Shown piece after piece: positions 57,708 to 64,000 of a stretch of 64,000 nt of DNA. The notes under the pieces were generated by a model. That model was not told the origin of the DNA, ran no database searches, and worked only from the letters and a program-made list of their open reading frames with translations. Source of the DNA: Bettongia penicillata ogilbyi. Taxonomy: Eukaryota; Chordata; Mammalia; Diprotodontia; Potoroidae. Where the stretch lies: NCBI GenBank assembly GCA_023548195.1, contig JAJHZJ010000532.1, positions 62,001 through 126,000 of the forward strand, given 5' to 3'. A program made the position numbers and the translations under genes. Within the stretch, counting starts at the first letter, position 1, and every line of letters begins with the position of its first letter.

Positions 57708-57945
57708 CTCAGTCATTTCAGTCTTGTTTGACTCTTCAGGACCCCAGTTAGGGTTTTCTTGGCAAAGGTACTGGAGTGGTTTGCCATTTCCTTCAAATAG
57801 ATAAGGAGCTGAGGGAAACAGGGTTAAATGACTTGTCTAGGTTACACAGCTAGTACATGTCTGAGGCCAGATTTGAACCCAGACAGATGAGTCTTCCGGA
57901 TTCCATGTCTATTACTCTCTCCACTGTATCACCAAGGTGACCATA
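57708..57945 (-). mobile_element. MAR1-type CORE-SINE
   Basis: gttagggttttcttggcaaa, ggtactggagtggtttgcca, aaatgacttgtctaggttac, ccagatttgaacccagacag. Lies directly against the Bov-B-like fragment. Confidence 0.8.
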
Positions 57946-57969
57946 GCCATGCTCTGGCAGTAGAAAGAT

Positions 57970-58022
57970 TATTTCATCTATCTATTTATCCATCTAAATC
58001 TATATCTATATCTATCTATATA
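57970..58022 (+). repeat. (ATCT)n microsatellite
   Basis: Imperfect atcta/tctat units. Confidence 0.85.
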
Positions 58023-58044
58023 ATCATATAAAACACAATTTTAC

Positions 58045-58175
58045 TCTGATAGAATGTAAGATTCTTGAGGACAGGGTCTTTTCCCCTTTTGCCTTTCTAT
58101 TCCCAGCCTAGGAAAAAAACCTGGCACACGGTGAGCACTTTATTGGTTAAATGATTGATTGAATACTCATATCCT
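58045..58175 (+). mobile_element. L2 3' end
   Basis: tagaatgtaagattcttgag, gacagggtcttttccccttt, cccagcctaggaaaaaaacc and a tggcacacggtgagcacttt stretch. L2 3' end in sense. It probably belongs to the copy ending at 57315, displaced by the Bov-B-like piece and a SINE. Confidence 0.65.
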
Positions 58176-58384
58176 CCATAAACGATTAGGCCTATTTCTG
58201 CCTAAAATGCCCCAGAGTACTTGTGACTTATATAAATATCATGGGATCCAATCCAATGTTTAGATTTTGCTGATGTTTCAATTAGCTATAAACATAATTG
58301 AGACTTTTTTATGAGATTACAGAAGGGTAAGATATTTTAAACTATGACATTTAATTTGAAATGGGATGTTGGTTTGGTACAGAA

Positions 58385-58562
58385 AAAGCAAGGCAGCATT
58401 TGGACTCAGGGGAACTGGTTCAAATCCTGCCCCTGCTCCTTGCTATCCATGTGACTTTGGACAGGCCCTTTCACCATTCTGGACCTCAGTTTCTTCAACT
58501 GTAAAATAAAATGATTCATCTAGGTGACCTCAAAGTATTCTATACCTCTAAATCTATCATCT
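58385..58562 (+). mobile_element. THER1/MIR3-like SINE
   Basis: ctggttcaaatcctgcccct, ccatgtgactttggacaggc, ctggacctcagtttcttcaa, aagtattctatacctctaaa. Confidence 0.7.
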
Positions 58563-58857
58563 CACCAGTCACTTCTGGAACGTTTATTAGACTACACATT
58601 TTAAAAATAAGGATGTTCCTATTTTCAGTGCCTCTTTAGAACATTGCAACTCATGGACTCAAGTCAGGGCTTTAGAATTCTTGGAATAGTTATCTCATAT
58701 TCTTGTAATCATTATCATCCAGAATTCTATCTGTGCTTGTATTATATGAAAGGTATGCATCGTAGGTAGTTACTGAGTGCTGTTATCTCCTCAGGATCCC
58801 AGCCTGGAGACATCTAATTCTTCTCTGATCATCTTTAGGTTAAGGAGAGAAGGAAAC

Positions 58858-59088
58858 AAACACTTACTATGTGTCTGCTATGTACCAGGCCGTGTGCTAA
58901 GTGCTTTTCAAATATTGCCTCATTTGAACCTCACAATGCTTCGTTGAGTTAAAAAGAGGTTAAGTGACATGCTCAGTCACACAGCTTGCAAGTATCTGAG
59001 GCTAGATTTGAACTCAGTTCTTCCTGACTCCAGGCCCAGCACTCTGTTCACTGAGTCCTCTAGCTGCCCACCCAGCTGCCCATCCAGC
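58858..59088 (-). mobile_element. MIR-like CORE-SINE
   Basis: gtaccaggccgtgtgctaag, tgcctcatttgaacctcaca, gctagatttgaactcagttc, gactccaggcccagcactct, tcctctagctgccca. Confidence 0.8.
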
Positions 59089-59374
59089 ATTGTGAATTTT
59101 TGATTTGGTCAGGAGTTCAGCTTTTGTGGATAGGTTGGTTGGGAGCCATATTCATTGAATTTCTAGAATGCATTCTAGACGTAGATCTAAATCTGCTTTC
59201 CTTTAAAAGAATTTTTCTTATTTCTTCCAAATTTGAGAGATAAAAATGCTTCTCTACAATTCTCCTCAGCAAACTCCTTGAAGGTTTGAGGACTAACTCT
59301 GTCTTCCTTTGAATTATGTCTAGCACCTCACAATGTGCTTTGCAATAACAGAATTTCTGTGAATTTTATTGTCA

Positions 59375-59780
59375 TTCAGCAAGCATTTAACAAGTATCTA
59401 TTATGTGCCAAGGGAGCAGCTAGGTGGCCCAGTGGGTTGAGTGCTGGGCCTAGAGTCAGGAAGGCTCATCTTCCCGAGTTCAAATGTGGCCTCAGGCACT
59501 TCATAGCTACGTGACCCTGGGGAAGTCACTCTACCCTTTTTGCCCCAGTTTCCTTAGCTACAAAAAGATCTGGAGAAGGAAATGGCAAACCACTTTAGTA
59601 TCTTTACTAAGAAAACCCCAAAGAGGGTCGTGATGAATTGGACATGACTGACTGAAGGGACTGAATTAACAACATGTACCAAGCACTGTGCTAAGCCTAG
59701 GGATACAAAAAGGGGCAAAAACCGATAAAAAAACAAACCCAGACATTCCCTCCCTAAATTCTAATAGGGAAACTTGAGGA
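59375..59780 (-). mobile_element. L2 3' end, - strand, split by a SINE
   Basis: agcatttaacaagtatctat and tatgtgcca, then after the SINE ccaagcactgtgctaagcct, agggatacaaaaaggggcaa and cattccctccctaaattcta: antisense L2 3' end. Confidence 0.65.
59413..59673 (+). mobile_element. MAR1-type CORE-SINE with target duplication
   Basis: ggagcagctaggtggcccag, tgggttgagtgctgggccta, ctacgtgaccctggggaagt, and the Bov-B-like tail ggaaatggcaaaccacttta. Flanked by atgtgccaag (59403-59412) and atgtaccaag (59674-59683), 9 of 10 identical. Inserted into an L2 3' end. Confidence 0.9.
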
Positions 59781-59837
59781 GAGAAAGGAGGAAGGAGCAG
59801 GAGCAACTCTGCTGGGATGTGGTTGCATAATTCAGAG

Positions 59838-60060
59838 AAGGAGAGAAGGCTGGGCTGGAGCCCTTCTGCCAAATGGAAGTTCCGGGAAGAGCTCACCAGT
59901 GAGAGAAGAGACCCACAGGGATGTGCTCAGGAGACAGCTGAGGCACAGTAGATGCCTGGAGAATGAGGGCTAGCTGATCTGGGGCCTTCTGCAAAATGGA
60001 GGGTCTGGGAAGAACTCACCAATGGGAGAGAGGGCCCACAAGAGCTATTCAAATGGGGCA
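59838..60060 (+). repeat. Tandem duplication, period about 123 bp
   Basis: cccttctgccaaatggaag at 59861 recurs as gccttctgcaaaatggagg at 59984, and gaagagctcaccagtgagag recurs as gaagaactcaccaatgggag. Just under two copies. No family recognised. Confidence 0.6.
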
Positions 60061-61544
60061 TCCAATTTGTTGATGTTGTTCTGGATATTTTTGCCACAAT
60101 CATGCTTAAATAATCAGTCCTGTGTTGCAGAGAGCCCAAGAGCCCCTTCTCTCCTTTCTCTCCCCTTCTTTTTCGCTTTTCCCCTCCCCCTCCTCACAGA
60201 AGCAGTTCCTAAAGGACCACACTTTCAAGCACATTAGTAAGCAGCATTTATTTCTGTGCTCTGTACCTGAGCACAAAACTTCAGTGTTCAGTCTACCATC
60301 TCCTGTAAGGACCAAATTCTCATTAAAAATCAAACTGTCCTTTTAACGGCTTTTATTTGAATGAGTAAAAGAGAATATGAAGACTGGTTTATTAATTTTT
60401 TTTGTTCAATTTTGTCATAGACACTCTTTATAGAGAAATAGTCCAAAGTCCTAGGGGGATAAAGAAGAACATTTACACTTTTGATGAACTAGGTGAGGTC
60501 AGCAGAGAAATCCTCTACTTGAGGACCTCACACTAAACAGTGTGACCAGAGGATCAGGCCAGCATGTCAGGGAGGAGCAGAAGGATTTTTAAAGGCCACC
60601 CAGTCCTCCAGTGCAAGGGAATCTGGAAGAGACAGCTTATGCCATAATCAGGAAGAAGGCTAGAGGAGGAATTGCTGTTGAACGTGACAAGAAGTTGTGT
60701 GAAATAAAACTGAGACTGGATACTTCATGGTTTTCTTAATAATTCCAATTCCATAGCATTTACGATAGGTCCTCAAGGACATCTGTCAAAAACTATTGAG
60801 CTATAACCAGTAACCATGTAGACACTATTGTGAGAAAACTTAAGGAGTCTCTCGAAAGCAAAACTCTCTGCAAGATGAAAATACAAAGCAAAACAAAACA
60901 TGAAAATCTGGAATATGCTCTTAGTAGATTAATAACAGCATTATCAGAAAGATTTTTTTAAAAAAGTGTGTCCAGAGATGATTGATTACCAAAGATTTTA
61001 CTAAAATGCTTCATGAAGGTTTAATACACCTTGAAGGTATTTAACCAAGTATTAGATAAAACATGAATCACCTAAACTCATGCAGTCACAATTTTTCATT
61101 ATAAAATAACATCTACAAATGGTAGTTTCTTCCTTTCGTCTTACCAGCTCTTTTTGCCTTTTTACACTTCTCCTGGGTCGATTGTTGTAAACAAGAAAGG
61201 AAGTATAAGGGAAAACAGGCATTACATCTAAAGGAATGAAACTTAAGTCTGGCTACTGTTAAATGCACTTAGAGATTCTGGGAAGGCACAGAAAGCATGT
61301 AGCTGAAATTTAGCAGTAAAAGTTCTAGAATTTGAGAATACCTTCAAGGACCAAACTTCCTCTCTTGACAAAGTGCATTTTTTAATACATACAATGAAAA
61401 CAGAGATAAGAGAATGAACATTTTTATTTCAAAGTAAAAGTACAGTTTTTTGAATCTGTTGATGTACCCGGTCCTCCTAGTAGCAATTGGTGATGCCAAA
61501 GAAGCATAATTATTGATAATGATCTCTTACTTGTATATGGAGAT
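60061..61544. other. No feature seen
   Basis: AT-rich sequence; a pyrimidine stretch near 60140-60200. No coding signal and no recognised repeat. Confidence 0.5.
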
Positions 61545-61728
61545 TTATTATTTTAAAATGTTTTCACACATAGCATTTCCTTTGATCCTCAAGACAACCC
61601 TGTAAAGAAGATATCTTATAATAATTATATCCTGTAATTCTCATTTTATAGATGACAAAATAGAGGCTTGTGGAACTTCAGGGAATTGTCTCTGGTCATG
61701 TAATGAATAAATAATGAAGCTAATATTG
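61545..61728 (-). mobile_element. MIR-like SINE
   Basis: cctttgatcctcaagacaac, cctgtaaagaagatatctta, ttctcattttatagatgaca. Confidence 0.65.
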
Positions 61729-61796
61729 AAACTTACCTGATGCACATATCAAATGAGGGGTGGCAGAGATTTTGTCTGTCGAGGCAAGAGGACAAT

Positions 61797-62057
61797 ATCT
61801 TAGGAACCCCGGGTAGATTGGTAAGAAGCAGTGGGTCTGGAGTCAGGAAGAGCAGAGTTCAAATCATGTCTCAGAAAATTACTAGCTTCGTCAGCATCGG
61901 CAAGTTGCTTAAACTCTGTGTAAGTTCTTTTCATATGTAAAATGGAAATAATAATGGTACCTACCACATAGGATTGTTTTGAGGAACAAATGGGTTCACA
62001 TATGGGAAACACTTTGTAGGTCTTAATGCACTATAAAAGTTCTAGCTAATATTAGAG
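61797..62057 (+). mobile_element. MIR-like CORE-SINE
   Basis: ggtctggagtcaggaagagc, agagttcaaatcatgtctca, ggtacctaccacataggatt, cactttgtaggtcttaatgc. Confidence 0.75.
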
Positions 62058-62094
62058 AGAGTTCTCTTATATTTGCCTCCCTCCCCTCCACCCC

Positions 62095-62665
62095 GCACTG
62101 GGCTATACTAACTACTGCTACCTTCAAAATTATCCTAAAGCACCATGGCATCTACCATTTCCCATCTCATATACTTTAGTGATTTTCCACTGAGGATAGG
62201 ATAATGTCCAAACTCCTCGGCCTGTTATAAAATCTCTTCAATCTGATCTCACTCTCTGCAGATTTACGTCTCATACAAGTCCTTTTCTCTATCCCTGACT
62301 ATTTCTTAAACACTATGCTCACTCCCAGTTCTTGGAACTTTCTAAGTGTATGGTGCTCATGTCTGGAGGGCCCTTTTTCTCTTTCTTCTCTGCCTCTTTA
62401 AATTTTACTTGTTGGTCAAAGTGCGGCTTAATTCCCTTGTTAGTGCAAAGACCTTTCCAGTCTGCTCCAGTACAAGTAGACTTATCTGAATGTACCATCC
62501 TTCAGAACATTTAATCATATGCTGCCTTGTATTATGATTTAACTATGTGTGTTTTATCCACTGAAGACTGAAGCTCCTAGATGGCAAAGATGGTGACCTA
62601 TGTTTCTTGTTGCATCCCTCTCAGTTCTAGCACTCTGATGGGCACTTAGGACAGTTACCCTTTCC
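62095..62665 (+). mobile_element. L2 LINE relic (ORF2 end and 3' end)
   Basis: taatgtccaaactcctcggc, cttcaatctgatctcactct, gctcatgtctggagggccct, agacctttccagtctgctcc and, at the 3' end, gaagactgaagctcctagat and ctctcagttctagcactctg. In sense. Confidence 0.65.
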
Positions 62666-62919
62666 ACATTGTAGGGGTCAGGGAGCTTGGTACCCCTGCT
62701 ATCTGAAAAATCTGCATAAAATTTTTTGGCCCTCCCTTCATATTAGAGAAGAAGTCTGAATTTTTTCTGTTTCTTTTATGAGGTATTTACAGTATTTGTT
62801 GTAAAATCTGGGTTAAGTATTTGATCATATGCTCTGCATCGTCAGCTGACCTTCATGCGTCATCTGTATTTTCCACAAAACTTCCCCCCGATTCCCATTT
62901 TCCTCTCTTTTTTTGGAGG

Positions 62920-63117
62920 GGGAAGGTGAGGCAATCAGAGTTAAGGGACTTGCTCAACTGCCACAAGGTAAGTGTCCCATATGGGAAGCATTTTGTAAGT
63001 CTTAATGCACTATAAAAGTGCATTAAAAAGTGCGTAAAAGTGGGGTCAAATGTGAGCGCAGGCCCTCCTGATTCCAGGACTGGTACTCTACTCATCGCAC
63101 CATCTAGTTGCCCCTTC
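62920..63117 (-). mobile_element. CORE-SINE, composite
   Basis: gtgaggcaatcagagttaag and ggacttgctcaactgccaca, then an inserted-looking stretch (62972-63018), then tcaaatgtgagcgcaggccc and catcgcaccatctagttgcc. The middle belongs to a + oriented SINE tail. Confidence 0.65.
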
Positions 63118-64000
63118 CTTTTAATTTCTTTTGCCAATCTACTATATAGCGAAACCGTGATGGGGAAAATTGCAGTATGGAAGGGATAAGTCTGTATTGG
63201 GTGGAATAGGCAGGTATAAAATGGAATACCAGTGTGGCTAGGGAGACTAGTTCAACATGGAGAGGCCCTAGGAAAGATATTTTGTCTGAGGCAAGAGGCC
63301 ACGGGTAGAAATGTGAGGTACGTGTGGGACCACCTCTAACAGTAAGTCGGCCAGAGGGACTCTCAGCCAGATACTGGTAGAAAGGGGGATATGCTGACTT
63401 CACAGTGCTGAGGCGCAGGCCACTGAGTTCTTACTGACGATCTTGTCATATAGCTTGGCCTACTTTGGCTCAGGCAATCCTGGATTCTGGTAATAAGATG
63501 CAAGTTATGCTAACCAATAGCCACCAAGATATGAGTTAGTGGCTTTGTATGACAGATTCCCTCTCCCCACTCCTTACCCAGACTACCTGCCGTTTATGGG
63601 TCTTTTCATCACATTGTCCATGGGGAGCAGCCCAGCTCTGCCCGTATGTTACCCCTTCTCCCTGCCCTTGTTACAGTGATGCATTATACGCCTTTCATGT
63701 GGCCTCTTCTCCTTGCATATGGGGTAGGGTAAAGAAGAAAATTATTTAAATCTAATCGGCTCGCTAAGAACTTAAACTATCTGGCCATCGCTTTTCTCCC
63801 AGTCTTTGGTAAATTGCTTCATTTGTCATCTCAAGACAATTCATTGTAATTAAATGGAGATACATATCTTGCACTTTGGGCTACTTTGTGTAGAAGCAAG
63901 TCATTGATTTATCCCCAAGGTAAAAAGTGTGGGGCAAAATGAACCATAAGTTGCAGTTCATCACAAGAACATTTGTGGCACTGTTTGGTTTCGCTTAGAC
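63118..64000. other. No gene recognised
   Basis: About 880 bp of mixed composition at the right edge. A 99-codon - strand frame (63104-63403) has no known motif. Possibly LTR-like, not demonstrable. Confidence 0.4.

Larger units (their letters stand above)
25563..64000 (+). other. PDE8B: PDE8B intron 1 (5' part, runs off the window)
   Basis: The donor is gtagat after AAG. It has the required GT but departs from the usual gtaagt at +4 and +5, so it is a weak-looking donor. No second PDE8B exon was recognised to the right edge, so intron 1 is at least 38 kb. Its content is almost wholly repeats, listed separately. An alternative first exon inside it cannot be excluded by eye. Confidence 0.8.

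Noticed and set aside
26264..64000. A second PDE8B exon
   Set aside because: No stretch encoding the receiver/PAS region that follows exon 1 was recognised; the rest of the gene is presumably to the right of the window.

Overview
The window looks like a piece of a marsupial nuclear genome. Most of it is interspersed repeats of marsupial type: CORE-SINEs with a Bov-B-like tail (MAR1 type), MIR/THER1-like SINEs, L2 and L3/CR1 relics, L1 3' ends, RTE/Bov-B pieces and long microsatellites. The species cannot be fixed from what I can see. There is no bacterial-style gene layout and almost none of the open frames are genes.

The one protein-coding feature I can name is the first coding exon of PDE8B, the high-affinity cAMP phosphodiesterase 8B, on the + strand at 25212-25562. 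It starts with the MGC acylation motif and ends at a GT splice donor. It sits in a CpG-rich, GC-rich island (about 24200-25620) carrying a GC box, G-rich runs, a five-unit 15-bp minisatellite and a GGA microsatellite 20 bp upstream of the ATG. Everything from 25563 to the right edge is then PDE8B intron 1, and everything left of about 23.7 kb is upstream intergenic DNA.

Upstream region (1-23.7 kb): SINEs, L2 copies of both orientations, a 7SL (SRP) RNA-derived copy at 7.7 kb, and a LINE cluster at 11.5-17.3 kb. That cluster holds a + strand L1 3' end with a - strand L1 fragment inserted in its tail (8-bp target duplication visible), next to a 2.9-kb - strand element with an L1 5' UTR and ORF1 but no ORF2, which fits a half-L1 (HAL1).

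Intron 1 region (25.6-64 kb): two L3/CR1 copies, L2 relics in both orientations, two RTE fragments from the same part of the reverse-transcriptase gene, a Bov-B-like fragment, a decayed Tigger/pogo DNA transposon, three more 7SL-derived copies and about twenty SINEs. Several stretches remain unexplained and are listed as such.

I found no new multi-gene system. The points most worth checking are the four near full-length 7SL copies in 64 kb, the ORF2-less L1 relative, and the repeat-rich PDE8B 5' region.
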